Positions 1 through 8,077 of a stretch of DNA of 64,000 bases are shown in pieces; the first letter of the stretch is position 1; each line of letters opens with the position of its first letter. A model generated the notes under the pieces. It searched no databases. It was not told the DNA's origin and saw nothing but the letters and a program-made list of their open reading frames with translations. The position numbers and the translations under genes are program-made. This DNA comes from Exiguobacterium antarcticum DSM 14480 (GTDB lineage: Bacteria > Bacillota > Bacilli > Exiguobacteriales > Exiguobacteriaceae), in the NCBI RefSeq assembly GCF_000685865.1, contig NZ_JMKS01000003.1, positions 806,001 to 870,000 of the forward strand, in the 5' to 3' direction.

Positions 1-96
1 ACTGTCAACGGCACCGACTGCAATCGCAAAGCGTTTCACGACGGGTGTGATCAGTAAGGCCGCGATAAAACAGACAATGGACGCCGTCCATAACAT
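1..96 (-). CDS. tagO: TagO/WecA-like glycosyl-1-phosphate transferase, N-terminus only
   Basis: Only the first 32 codons lie in the window; the gene continues off the left edge. The reverse strand reads a hydrophobic segment ending in LLITPVVKRFAIAVGAVD. This matches the first membrane helix and following loop of the MraY/WecA/TagO family, where an ITPxVKxxAxxxGAVD stretch is typical. Family members transfer a sugar-1-phosphate, in Bacillales usually GlcNAc-1-phosphate, to undecaprenyl phosphate at the membrane, starting wall teichoic acid or other glycopolymers. A GGAG lies 12 bases before the chosen ATG. The assignment rests on one short motif. Confidence 0.6.
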   Translation of the reverse strand, partial: MLWTASIVCFIAALLITPVVKRFAIAVGAVDS

Positions 97-129
97 AATA
101 ACATCACGCTCCTGCGCGAATTATATCAT

Positions 130-155
130 AAAAAAAAAGAGCCGACGAGCGGCTC
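130..155 (-). terminator. Rho-independent terminator of the 133-residue protein gene
   Basis: The stem GAGCCG/CGGCTC (139-144 with 150-155) is followed on the reverse strand by nine T residues. It overlaps the stop codon of the gene at 154-555 and lies before the tagO-like gene, so the two are probably separate transcripts. Confidence 0.8.
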
Positions 156-555
156 ACATGAAGATTGGGACTTCTGCAGACGGATCATATGTATAGATGC
201 CACGGCCTACCTTTTTAATCGCAGGGTTCGCTTGTTCGACCTTCGCCATCAACTGATAGATGTTGCTGATCTGATGACGGTAACGTAATTCGAGTTCCAT
301 CTGAATGTCACGCGCTGACATCGACTCACGTTCACGCATCAAGTCACTGATCTGGTGGACATATACTTCCAGCGGGTAACGTTGATTGACACGACGTTGC
401 TTTAATGGACGTTCTTGTGTCACAGCGATTTCTTTTGCCGAGTCACCGGTTCCACGGCTCAGTTCCGCGATTAAATATTCTGCGCGTCGTTGCAAACGAC
501 GATATTCCTCTTCGATTTCCATCAGTTCTCGGTAGATATGTTCACTCGTTCCCAT
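154..555 (-). CDS. Hypothetical protein, possible C-terminal winged-helix DNA-binding protein
   Basis: This 133-residue protein has no function I recognise with certainty. Residues 1-35 are a charged amphipathic helix likely to form a coiled coil (EEEYRRLQRRAEYLIAELSR). Residues 36-58 form a polar linker. Residues 59-130 look like a compact helical domain that ends in KKVGRGIYTYD, reminiscent of the beta-wing of winged-helix domains. That layout (N-terminal oligomerisation helix, linker, C-terminal winged helix) resembles nucleoid-type repressors such as Rok, but I see no diagnostic identity. An AGTAGGT element precedes the ATG. A perfect 12-bp inverted repeat lies 20 bases upstream and could be an autoregulatory operator. 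Confidence 0.7.
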   Translation of the reverse strand: MGTSEHIYRELMEIEEEYRRLQRRAEYLIAELSRGTGDSAKEIAVTQERPLKQRRVNQRYPLEVYVHQISDLMRERESMSARDIQMELELRYRHQISNIYQLMAKVEQANPAIKKVGRGIYTYDPSAEVPIFM

Positions 556-574
556 TCATTGACCTACTTTCCTA

Positions 575-607
575 AATTAAACATAAATATTTCAATTATG
601 TTTAATT
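575..607. repeat. Perfect 12-bp inverted repeat upstream of the 133-residue protein gene
   Basis: AATTAAACATAA at 575-586 is the exact reverse complement of TTATGTTTAATT at 596-607, with a 9-base spacer. It sits 20-52 bases upstream of the start at 555, where an operator would be expected. There is no T-run placed for termination of a neighbouring gene, so an operator is more likely than a terminator. The rest of 608-780 is AT-rich with no gene I can support. Confidence 0.6.
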
Positions 608-789
608 GTATGTTTTTTGAAATATAATTCACTACATTTTGCCTCTTTAATATATAATTTTATTATATATTTAATTATTCTGTAATATTTTTATCTCATT
701 GGGTAGCAGTTAACTACACTTCATATTAACAGAAAGGAGCTGTAACGGAACATATAAATTATAAATTAAACTATTTCAAAAGCACTTAA

Positions 790-818
790 TTGACTATATA
801 AGCTTTTATACGTATTTA
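790..818 (+). promoter_or_regulatory. Probable sigma-A promoter of the amidase gene
   Basis: TTGACT (790-795) is followed after 17 bases by TATTTA (813-818). A GGAGA element precedes the ATG at 847. Confidence 0.55.
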
Positions 819-846
819 TCTTACTTAAAAGGAGACTGGAAATTTA

Positions 847-2331
847 ATGGACAAAATAACTAAAATCTTGACCTCAGCGTTAGTACTTTTGCTTCTGATC
901 ACGATCGTATTTCCGTCCTCATTAGTATCGGCTGCAACTGGAGTAACGTTTACGAAAACAACGTATAAAACAACCGATTTGTTAAATCTACGTTCAGCAG
1001 ACTCCGTTTCTTCAAAAAAATTGGCATCGATTCCGAAAAATACAGCCCTCACGTCCAACTACCGTGCTGGTGATTGGTATCGCGTCACGTACAGTGGAAA
1101 GACGGGTTATGTTCTTGGTCAATACTTAACTAAAGTCGTTTCGGGCACGACGTTTACGAAAACGACATATCAGACGACTGACGCGTTATCGTTACGTCAA
1201 GCTGCCTCTACGGTATCAGCACGGCTGTTGACGATTCCAGTTAAGACGTCGATCAGTTCCAGTTTCCGCGATGGCAACTGGTATCGCGTCACCTATAACA
1301 ACAAAACAGGGTTCGTCTCTGGCTCCTACTTAAAAAAAGTGACCGTTGCTCCTACCACTGCTTATACGACGACCGAACGACTCAACTTACGCAGTGCGCC
1401 GACAACTTCCGGCACGTTGCTGATGACGATCCCAAGCAATCAGGTCGTCCAGTCGCTGTCCATCAGCTCGAACTGGCATAAAGTCACGTATGGCGGGAAA
1501 ACAGGTTATGTCATGGGAACCTATTTGAAAAAAGGAACGGCTTCGCCAGCTGCGACACCTGCCGGCAAAGCCGACTACAGTGGCGCGAAGATGTATGTCT
1601 TGATTGATTCCGGAAGCACAGTCGCCTTACGTTCTGCTGCTTCCGTCTTGAGTGGACAAACCGCCCGACTCGGACGGGGAACACCACTCGTCGTGACGAA
1701 TAGTCTCCATAAAACGCGTGGTTTCGTCGCCGTCCAAACGGCAGATGGTCGTCGCGGTTATGTAGAAGCGACGTATTTGACCCTCTTCCAACCAAGCACT
1801 TCCAACCGTCCACTGATCGTCCTCGATCCCGGTCACGGTGGGTATGATCCTGGTGCCGTCCGGTCCGGACTGGCAGAACGTGATATCGTCCTAGCCGTTG
1901 CGCGCCAAGTCGCAGGTCTCCTTGAAGGAAAAGTCGATTTGACGTTAACACGGTATACGAATGATTATTATCCGACATTAGGAGACCGGAGTGCGATGTC
2001 GAATGCGCTTTCGACAACGCGTTTCGTCAGCATCCATACCAATGCTTCTTCTGCGGTGAGCGCGTCAGGTGCGGAAAGCTTTTATTCCAAAGGATCAAGT
2101 TCGATTCAACTCGCACAAGCGATCCAGCAACGACTGACGAGTTATGCCGGCATGAAGAACCGGAATGTACGCTTCGCCAATTATGCCGTCATTCGCAACA
2201 CTCAAGCCCCGGCAGTCTTAGCAGAACTTGGTTTCTTGTCGAACAGTGCGGATCGTGCGAAACTCGCAAGTCCGGCTTATCAAACACGTTATGCCCAAGC
2301 GATTGCAGACGGGATTCTCGCTACGCTTTGA
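847..2331 (+). CDS. Secreted N-acetylmuramoyl-L-alanine amidase with four SH3b repeats
   Basis: This 494-residue exported autolysin cuts the bond between N-acetylmuramic acid and L-alanine in peptidoglycan. A signal peptide covers roughly residues 1-30 (LVLLLLITIVFPSSLVSAA). Four bacterial SH3 repeats follow at about 35-95, 103-165, 172-228 and 245-312; the first three share the LNLRSA...WYRVTYxGKTGYV pattern. The C-terminus, from about 322, is an Amidase_3 domain. Its zinc ligands are visible as the His of DPGHGG, the Glu of AERDIV and the His of SIHTN; the catalytic Glu is in LAELGFLSN. The gene is monocistronic, with its own promoter and terminator. SH3b repeats are expected to hold the enzyme on the wall. 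It is LytC/CwlC-like, but I cannot assign a specific symbol. Confidence 0.93.
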   Translation: MDKITKILTSALVLLLLITIVFPSSLVSAATGVTFTKTTYKTTDLLNLRSADSVSSKKLASIPKNTALTSNYRAGDWYRVTYSGKTGYVLGQYLTKVVSGTTFTKTTYQTTDALSLRQAASTVSARLLTIPVKTSISSSFRDGNWYRVTYNNKTGFVSGSYLKKVTVAPTTAYTTTERLNLRSAPTTSGTLLMTIPSNQVVQSLSISSNWHKVTYGGKTGYVMGTYLKKGTASPAATPAGKADYSGAKMYVLIDSGSTVALRSAASVLSGQTARLGRGTPLVVTNSLHKTRGFVAVQTADGRRGYVEATYLTLFQPSTSNRPLIVLDPGHGGYDPGAVRSGLAERDIVLAVARQVAGLLEGKVDLTLTRYTNDYYPTLGDRSAMSNALSTTRFVSIHTNASSAVSASGAESFYSKGSSSIQLAQAIQQRLTSYAGMKNRNVRFANYAVIRNTQAPAVLAELGFLSNSADRAKLASPAYQTRYAQAIADGILATL

Positions 2332-2347
2332 TCAAAGGAAGTAAGTC

Positions 2348-2386
2348 AAAAAAGCCCTGATTCCTCGCCCGGAATCAGGGCTTTTT
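2348..2386 (+). terminator. Rho-independent terminator of the amidase gene
   Basis: A long stem (AAAGCCCTGATTCC with its complement) ends in TTTTT 17 bases after the stop codon. Confidence 0.9.
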
Positions 2387-2393
2387 GGCACGA

Positions 2394-2425
2394 CAAAAGG
2401 ACCACTCAGGGAAGCGGTCCTTTTG
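2394..2425. terminator. Second hairpin, CAAAAGGACC stem
   Basis: CAAAAGGACC pairs exactly with GGTCCTTTTG. It sits between the converging amidase and pgmB genes and may act as a backup terminator in either direction. Confidence 0.6.
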
Positions 2426-2454
2426 TACTCACATGAAAAGAGATCAATCAGATG

Positions 2455-2484
2455 AAACAATCGACCATCAGGGAATGGTTGATT
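2455..2484 (-). terminator. Hairpin terminator of pgmB
   Basis: AATCAACCAT and ATGGTCGATT pair on the reverse strand four bases after the pgmB stop codon and are followed by a T-rich run. Confidence 0.65.
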
Positions 2485-2488
2485 TTCA

Positions 2489-3151
2489 TTAGCGACTAGC
2501 TAGAATTTGCTCAAGGGAAAGCAAATCCGTCGAATCGACACGATAGTCTGCCTCATGTAACGTCGTTTCCGGTCCGACTCCAACAGCATACATACCTGCT
2601 GCATGAATCGCCGTGATACCTGCGGCTGCATCTTCTACACCGATACAACATTCAGGTGCGACGTCAAGCGCTTCAGCTGCCCGTAAAAACACTTCAGGGT
2701 GTGGTTTTGACTGGGCAACGGTCGCTGCATCGACGATATCATCAAAATAGTGTCGGACTCCAAGTGCCTCAACGACGGTCAACGCATTTTTAGAAGCCGA
2801 CGCCATTCCGATCTTCAAGCCAGCAGCACGGATTTCATCAAGGAACGCAATGATTCCCGGTAAGAGATCCTGTTCTGAGATATGTTGGATCAACGTGACG
2901 TAATGGTCATTCTTTTTCGTTGCGAGCGTTATCTTCTCTTGCTCCGTGAAAGCATCTTGCTTTCCGCCAAGTGTTAAAATCCGCTCGAGCGAATCGGTTC
3001 GACTGACGCCTTTTAGTGTTTCATTGAAATCCCGGTCGAACGGGATGTCCAGTTCCTCACCTAGTTGTTTCCAAGCCAGATAATGATACTCGGCTGTATC
3101 GGTAATTACGCCGTCTAAGTCAAAAATGACCGCTTCAATCGTTGGTGCCAT
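2489..3151 (-). CDS. pgmB: Beta-phosphoglucomutase, HAD superfamily
   Basis: This cytosolic enzyme interconverts beta-D-glucose 1-phosphate and glucose 6-phosphate in maltose or trehalose phosphorylase pathways. The 220-residue length is normal for the family. The HAD nucleophile motif is at the N-terminus (FDLDGVITDT, about 10-19), with first Asp as nucleophile and second as acid/base. The helical cap (FNETLKGVSRTDSLERIL) carries the typical GVSR sequence. A Ser/Thr-type motif lies in GMASASKN, and the metal-binding acids are in GVEDAAAGI. No phosphorylase or sugar transporter is adjacent; the gene stands alone between terminators. Other HAD phosphatases share the fold, but the GVSRxxSLERIL cap is characteristic. 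Confidence 0.9.
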   Translation of the reverse strand: MAPTIEAVIFDLDGVITDTAEYHYLAWKQLGEELDIPFDRDFNETLKGVSRTDSLERILTLGGKQDAFTEQEKITLATKKNDHYVTLIQHISEQDLLPGIIAFLDEIRAAGLKIGMASASKNALTVVEALGVRHYFDDIVDAATVAQSKPHPEVFLRAAEALDVAPECCIGVEDAAAGITAIHAAGMYAVGVGPETTLHEADYRVDSTDLLSLEQILASR

Positions 3152-3381
3152 CCGACATCCATCCTTTCATCCATCGTACATGAAAGACAAGAAATCGAAT
3201 GATTTGCGCAAACGATTGCACTTGCCTCAAGAATTATTCTACCTGTTCCCTCCCTTCTTTGCAAGCGTTATCAAAAAAACAGCTTAAAAACCAAATCCTC
3301 TTTACTAGAGAACGTTTTCATATCCAAGGGAATGTTTTACTTTTTTCGTTCTTTACTATTCGTTTTACAATTTTTAACTGT

Positions 3382-3387
3382 TATAAT
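3382..3387 (+). promoter_or_regulatory. Consensus -10 box upstream of secA2
   Basis: TATAAT lies 40 bases before the secA2 start, in an AT-rich region; the -35 is weak (TTCGTT at 17 bases). GAAGGAG precedes the ATG. The stretch 3152-3380 shows no convincing gene. Confidence 0.5.
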
Positions 3388-3427
3388 GAAAACGAGTCTG
3401 ATAGTCGAATTGAAGGAGTGACTAACT

Positions 3428-5788
3428 ATGTTTCAGCGTGTTAAACAATTAATAGATGAACAGAGTCGTAGAATGCGGCGTTACGAAAAAACCGTTTTAT
3501 TAATTAACAGCTTAGAAGCAGAAATGGAACAAAAAACGGACGAAGAATTACGACGTTTGACACAATCCTTAAAAGACCGTCTTCAAGCCGGTGAAAAAAT
3601 CGAAGCCATTACGGTAACCGCCTTCGCGCTTGTCCGGGAAGCAAGTAAACGGACGCTCGGATTACGTCATTATGATGTCCAATTAATCGGTGGGCTGTCG
3701 CTTCTTTCAGGACATATCGCGGAAATGGCGACGGGTGAAGGAAAAACGTTAGTCGCTTCGCTCGCAAGCTTCACACAGGCCTTACATGGACAAGGTGTCC
3801 ACGTCATCACGGTCAATGAATACCTGGCCAGACGCGATGCCGAGCAAATCGGTCAGATTCACCGTTTCTTAGGTTTGACGGTCGGTATCAATTCTGCTGA
3901 CTTATCTTTTGAAGAAAAACAACACGCGTATGCGTCTGACATTACATATGGTGTCGGGACAGAATTCGGATTCGATTATCTCCGTGATCATCTCATCATG
4001 CGACCAGACGATCGCCTGCAACGTCCACTTCGCTTCGCCTTGATTGACGAAGTCGACAGCGTCTTAATTGACGAAGCGAAAACGCCCCTCATCATGGCAG
4101 AACGCGATACGGTTCATGAAGGGTTGCAACAACTCGTCCGCCATGTCATCCAAGACTTTATCGAAGACGCAGATTATACATTTGATGAAGAGGTCAAAGC
4201 GGTTGCCTTGACCGATCAAGGCATCGAAACGATTGAACAGGTTTTTGGTATCGATCAGCTGTTTGCCGCTGAACATGCCGTTTTGTTTCATTATGTCATC
4301 CAGGCACTCCGGGCTCATGTCGTCTTACAACGTGATGTCGATTATATCGTCAAGGATGATAAGATTGCCCTCGTCGATCTGTTCACCGGGCGTCTCATGG
4401 AAGGGCGGAGTCTGTCTGACGGTCTCCATCAGGCACTCGAGGCGAAGGAACAGGTCAGTGTGACGGAAGAAAATCGGACGACGGCCCAAATTACGATCCA
4501 GCATTATTTCCGCCTCTATCACCATGTCTCCGGTATGACAGGGACTGCTGCGACTTCGCGTGATGAATTTTTGAAGACTTACCGGATGGACGTCGTCTCG
4601 ATTCCACCAAACCGTCCTAAAATCCGCGTCGACGAACCAGATGTCCTGTTCTTGACCAGTTCTGAAAAATATACGGCCATCGCCAGAGCGACAGAAACGG
4701 CGTATGCGACCGGACAACCGGTCCTCATCGGAACGACATCAATCGAACAGTCTTTGAAGGTCGCACATGTTCTCGACGAACGAAAAATCCCTTACGAAAT
4801 TTTGAACGCCAAAACGGTTGATCAAGAAATACGGATCATCGAATCCGCCGGACGACAGGGACGAGTGACGATCGCAACGAACATGGCCGGGCGTGGAACC
4901 GACATCCTGCTCGATGATACGGCAAAAGCACAAGGTGGTCTGTTTGTGATCGGGACAGAGCGACATGAATCCGTCCGGATCGACAATCAGTTGCGTGGCC
5001 GGGCCGGGCGTCAAGGTGATCCCGGTCGGACCCGCTTCTATCTTTCGCTAGAAGATGATCTGCCCCGGCGTTTCGCACGCGATCGCCTGATTCGCGTAAA
5101 AAAGAAGCTGGGTTCAGTCACAGGACCCATCGGTGCGAAAGAAGCCCAACAATTGATGGCGTTTGCGCAAGAGACATGCGAATCCGTCAACCGGAGTGTC
5201 CGCGACGATCTCGTCCAACTCGAAGAAGTCATCAGCGAACAACGTCTTGCCATCTATCGTCTGCGTAATCAAATCGTTGACTCGACGACACTGGATCAGT
5301 TCGTCCGACCATTTGCGGCTCGGACGGTTCATTCGTATCTCGAACATCATTTGACAGACGAACTGGTCCCGGAGGAGTGGCCGATTGATTTACTGAAGAC
5401 GGAACTGGAACAACTCCTTCATCAGCCGATCACACTCGTCTTAGCTGATACGATCGATGGCGTCAAACAACAACTCGAACCGTTGATCGACTCCGTCGAA
5501 CAACAGATGACAGTCCACTTAGCAGAACAGGAAGAAGCGGCGCGACGTTTCATGTTGCTTGTACTGGATGAACAATGGACAAGCCATCTGACAGCGATGA
5601 ACTCGTTGAAGGAAGGAATTCATCTGCGTAGTTATGGGCAGGAACAACCCGTCCGAATCTTTGAACGAGAAGGAATGGATTATTTCCGGTATGCCATCTT
5701 AAGTTTTGAAAAACACGTTGTTTCCGGACTTTGCCGTTCGGAAGAGACGTCTACACCAGGAGGACTGATTCATGCAACCATCGACTGA
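3428..5788 (+). CDS. secA2: Accessory Sec system translocase SecA2
   Basis: This peripheral membrane ATPase drives export of a subset of proteins, in Bacillales with S-layers typically S-layer proteins. Walker A is MATGEGKT at residues 100-107 and Walker B/DEAD is LIDEVDSVLIDEAKTPLI near 205-222. The second helicase domain carries IATNMAGRGTDI and the motif QLRGRAGRQGDPG. At 786 residues it is shorter than housekeeping SecA and ends without the Cys-rich zinc-binding tail, as expected of SecA2. The downstream slaP gene starts 17 bases before its stop, so they are translationally coupled. That neighbour is the strongest argument for SecA2 over a second SecA1. Confidence 0.93.
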   Translation: MFQRVKQLIDEQSRRMRRYEKTVLLINSLEAEMEQKTDEELRRLTQSLKDRLQAGEKIEAITVTAFALVREASKRTLGLRHYDVQLIGGLSLLSGHIAEMATGEGKTLVASLASFTQALHGQGVHVITVNEYLARRDAEQIGQIHRFLGLTVGINSADLSFEEKQHAYASDITYGVGTEFGFDYLRDHLIMRPDDRLQRPLRFALIDEVDSVLIDEAKTPLIMAERDTVHEGLQQLVRHVIQDFIEDADYTFDEEVKAVALTDQGIETIEQVFGIDQLFAAEHAVLFHYVIQALRAHVVLQRDVDYIVKDDKIALVDLFTGRLMEGRSLSDGLHQALEAKEQVSVTEENRTTAQITIQHYFRLYHHVSGMTGTAATSRDEFLKTYRMDVVSIPPNRPKIRVDEPDVLFLTSSEKYTAIARATETAYATGQPVLIGTTSIEQSLKVAHVLDERKIPYEILNAKTVDQEIRIIESAGRQGRVTIATNMAGRGTDILLDDTAKAQGGLFVIGTERHESVRIDNQLRGRAGRQGDPGRTRFYLSLEDDLPRRFARDRLIRVKKKLGSVTGPIGAKEAQQLMAFAQETCESVNRSVRDDLVQLEEVISEQRLAIYRLRNQIVDSTTLDQFVRPFAARTVHSYLEHHLTDELVPEEWPIDLLKTELEQLLHQPITLVLADTIDGVKQQLEPLIDSVEQQMTVHLAEQEEAARRFMLLVLDEQWTSHLTAMNSLKEGIHLRSYGQEQPVRIFEREGMDYFRYAILSFEKHVVSGLCRSEETSTPGGLIHATID

Positions 5789-6530
5789 TTCGTTATTGAT
5801 TCAACCTGCCCTTTACTTCACTGAGGATATGCCGATCGTCAAGGAAGACGAATATGTCTTTCGTTATGCCTTGAATCAGTTACCGAAGCTTGGACCTGGT
5901 CAGCTGGCGATCCATTTGTTTCAAGTCGTACAGACGGAACCGTTCCAATTGATTGCTCTGTTCCAGAATACGCTCGAGCAACATTTCCAGCTCAATGACT
6001 TGGTTGTCCTCGTATTGTCGGGTGATCAGCTTGTCGCCCGAAAAACATTTACGATCGAAGAAGTACCGGTCTTACTTCCGATGGCGACATTACCACTGTG
6101 GCTCGAATTTTCAGAAGACGAACAGTTTGTGGATATAACGACACTCGCGACACCACTCGAACTGGTCTTCTCAAATGAACAGTTATCGGATTTAGTCATG
6201 GATGTTACGTTGACAACGTCAGAACAACGGCTTGTTCGCCAAGTCGCCTTTTCTCACCCCGCTCCACCAACAGACGGCTGGTCGCTGTTGCCGGTTTCGC
6301 TCTTCAAACGTGAACAGACCGTCGATGCCATCGTCCTAGTCCGTAATCCAAGTGAACAGTCGATTGAGCTCGACCCACTCGACTTTGAATTAATCTGCGG
6401 CGATCAGACCGTCTCAACTACTCAATATGAAGCCGTCACGGTCTCTGCCAAAAGCGAACGCGCCATCCGGTTCGTCTTTGACTACACGGCAAAAGTAACG
6501 GATTCACTCGCGTTACGTTATCTTCCTTAA
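5772..6530 (+). CDS. slaP: Accessory Sec system S-layer assembly protein, SlaP-like
   Basis: This 252-residue protein has no signal peptide and overlaps secA2 by 17 bases, with its own AGGAGGA site. It contains two copies of a SLAP-type domain. The first, about 32-95, has LPKLGPGQLAIHLFQ...LFQNTLEQ...LVLSGDQLVARKTF. The second, about 168-245, has GWSLLPVSLF...VLVRNPSEQSIELDPLDFELICGDQ. Family knowledge: Bacillus anthracis SlaP works with SecA2 to secrete S-layer proteins. No S-layer gene lies in the window, so the cargo here is unknown. The call combines domain pattern and gene order. Confidence 0.85.
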   Translation: MQPSTDSLLIQPALYFTEDMPIVKEDEYVFRYALNQLPKLGPGQLAIHLFQVVQTEPFQLIALFQNTLEQHFQLNDLVVLVLSGDQLVARKTFTIEEVPVLLPMATLPLWLEFSEDEQFVDITTLATPLELVFSNEQLSDLVMDVTLTTSEQRLVRQVAFSHPAPPTDGWSLLPVSLFKREQTVDAIVLVRNPSEQSIELDPLDFELICGDQTVSTTQYEAVTVSAKSERAIRFVFDYTAKVTDSLALRYLP

Positions 6531-6540
6531 TCGTTTTTTC

Positions 6541-6580
6541 AAAAAATGGACTTCTCGTCAGCGACGAAAAGTCCATTTTT
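6541..6580. terminator. Bidirectional terminator between slaP and the Asp23 gene
   Basis: AATGGACTTCTCGTC folds back on CGACGAAAAGTCCATT, with A and T tracts on both sides. It can serve both converging genes. Confidence 0.85.
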
Positions 6581-6582
6581 GA

Positions 6583-6915
6583 TTATCCTTTTAGTAAACC
6601 GATGACACGGACGTTGACTGCTTTTGGTTGGAACGCCAACATGTTTTCCATGTCTTGCGCAATCCGTTCCTGTACTTTACCAGCCGTTTTGATGATCGAC
6701 ATCCCGTATTTGATATGCACCGACAGACTGACTGTGATCGCACCGTCGACATCTTCGACTTTCACGAGTTTGACCATCTGTTTTTCCTGTAATTTTGAAT
6801 CGTCCTGTGTAAAGGCAATCCCTTCTGTTTCCTGAACTGCTACTCCAGCAATGACTTCAATGACTTGCTGAGACACGTTTACGACACCATCCGCGTTATT
6901 TAAGTTATATGACAT
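6583..6915 (-). CDS. Asp23/Gls24 family envelope stress protein
   Basis: This protein of about 110 residues belongs to the Asp23/Gls24 family (DUF322). The pattern is clear: GVVNVSQQVIEVIAGVAVQETEGI at the N-terminus, then VKVEDVDGAITVSLSVHIKYG, then VQERIAQDMENML and the NVRVIGL ending. Members are small alkaline-shock or envelope-associated proteins; their biochemical role is poorly defined. I start at the ATG of MSYNL, which has AAGGGCGTGG eight bases upstream; an in-frame start at 6936 is possible. TACAAT about 35 bases upstream may be the -10 box. Confidence 0.88.
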   Translation of the reverse strand: MSYNLNNADGVVNVSQQVIEVIAGVAVQETEGIAFTQDDSKLQEKQMVKLVKVEDVDGAITVSLSVHIKYGMSIIKTAGKVQERIAQDMENMLAFQPKAVNVRVIGLLKG

Positions 6916-6966
6916 ACTATCCACGCCCTTCATCAATTAATCGCTCTACTTTAAATTGTATAGCAT

Positions 6967-8034
6967 TTAACCTTTTTTTGAAAGGTCTTGTCGTTCTTCG
7001 ACGATTGGTCGAATATCAATCTCGATCAACGGCCGTAAGATTCGAACGACGAGCGGATGAATGATCAAGCCGACAATCAATAACGCAACACCGGTGACGA
7101 TCAGCATTGCGAGCCACGGTTGCGGCACAAAGGCTTCTGTCACGTATTGCCGCCATGCCATGACGAAGAAGACGTGGAGCAGATACACGTATAAACTGAG
7201 TTCGCCGGCGCGTGTCACGAGCGGCAGACGACGCATCGGGACAAGCATCATGAATCCAAGCGACGCCGTAATCGAGAGGAAATAGATCACGCTGTGTTTT
7301 AAGACACCGATCCAGGCATCACTGTCGTACTGGACAACATACGGGAAGCGATGTTTGAATGCATTGGCGAGGGCGACGATTTCTTGAGGCGTATCACGCC
7401 ATGCCTCATATAGAAGGAAACCGACGACACTCGCAAACGCTACACCACCAATCAATCGGACATTCATCCTCCGCTTAAAGTTTTTCGGCATTTCAAAGAT
7501 GCGAATGAATTCATGTTCCGACAAGTAGTTCCCTAAGAGGAAGTAAGGGTAAAACATGATTAATTTCCGTAAGGCTAAAAATCCTGTATTTTCTAGCTCA
7601 AAGCCATACAAGAGGGCAAAGGCGAGGCCAAACCAGACATACCCGCGTAGATGGACGACGTACGGTGTGACGATGTACCAGACGACCATGACGAATAAAT
7701 ACCAGAGTGCCCAGTATGGACGTAAAAGATGGGTCCCGATATTTTCTCCTGACAGGATGGGCAATCCTTCATTAAATGTCGCCCACGAACCGATCAGGAT
7801 TTGCCAGACACAATAGACGGCAAAAAGTTGGATCACCCGTAAGTATTTATTTTCACGGAAGAAGTAACCACTTAAAATAATAAATAATGGCATGTGGAAC
7901 GAATAGATGATTAAATAGACTGTTTCGAGTAATTTCCCATCGTAATCAAACCGTAGATCCGTCAGCATATGACCAATCACAACGAAAATGACAAGAAATC
8001 CTTTGATGTTGTCAAACCATGGGTTTCGATTCAT
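6967..8034 (-). CDS. Membrane acyltransferase 3 family protein
   Basis: This 355-residue integral membrane protein of the acyltransferase-3 family begins with WFDNIKGFLVIFVVIGHML; the family's conserved His is in that first helix. About ten hydrophobic segments follow, and the loop SFHMPLFIILSGYFFRE is typical. Such proteins move acyl groups, usually acetyl, to cell-surface polysaccharides, and resemble the membrane half of OatA. The gene is divergent from an SGNH hydrolase with only 43 bases between starts, so the two halves of an OatA-like reaction may be split here. The acceptor is unknown. AAGGGG lies before the ATG. Confidence 0.82.
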   Translation of the reverse strand: MNRNPWFDNIKGFLVIFVVIGHMLTDLRFDYDGKLLETVYLIIYSFHMPLFIILSGYFFRENKYLRVIQLFAVYCVWQILIGSWATFNEGLPILSGENIGTHLLRPYWALWYLFVMVVWYIVTPYVVHLRGYVWFGLAFALLYGFELENTGFLALRKLIMFYPYFLLGNYLSEHEFIRIFEMPKNFKRRMNVRLIGGVAFASVVGFLLYEAWRDTPQEIVALANAFKHRFPYVVQYDSDAWIGVLKHSVIYFLSITASLGFMMLVPMRRLPLVTRAGELSLYVYLLHVFFVMAWRQYVTEAFVPQPWLAMLIVTGVALLIVGLIIHPLVVRILRPLIEIDIRPIVEERQDLSKKG

Positions 8035-8077
8035 GTTACACTACCCCTTATACTCCCTCGAAAGGAACGATTGTTTT

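Noticed and set aside
1511-2017. 168-codon frame opposite the amidase gene
   Set aside because: It is a reverse-strand shadow of a strongly supported secreted amidase and has no domain of its own.
3199-3444. 81-codon frame upstream of secA2
   Set aside because: It overlaps the secA2 start and its -10 region, has no ribosome binding site, and its composition is that of untranslated DNA.
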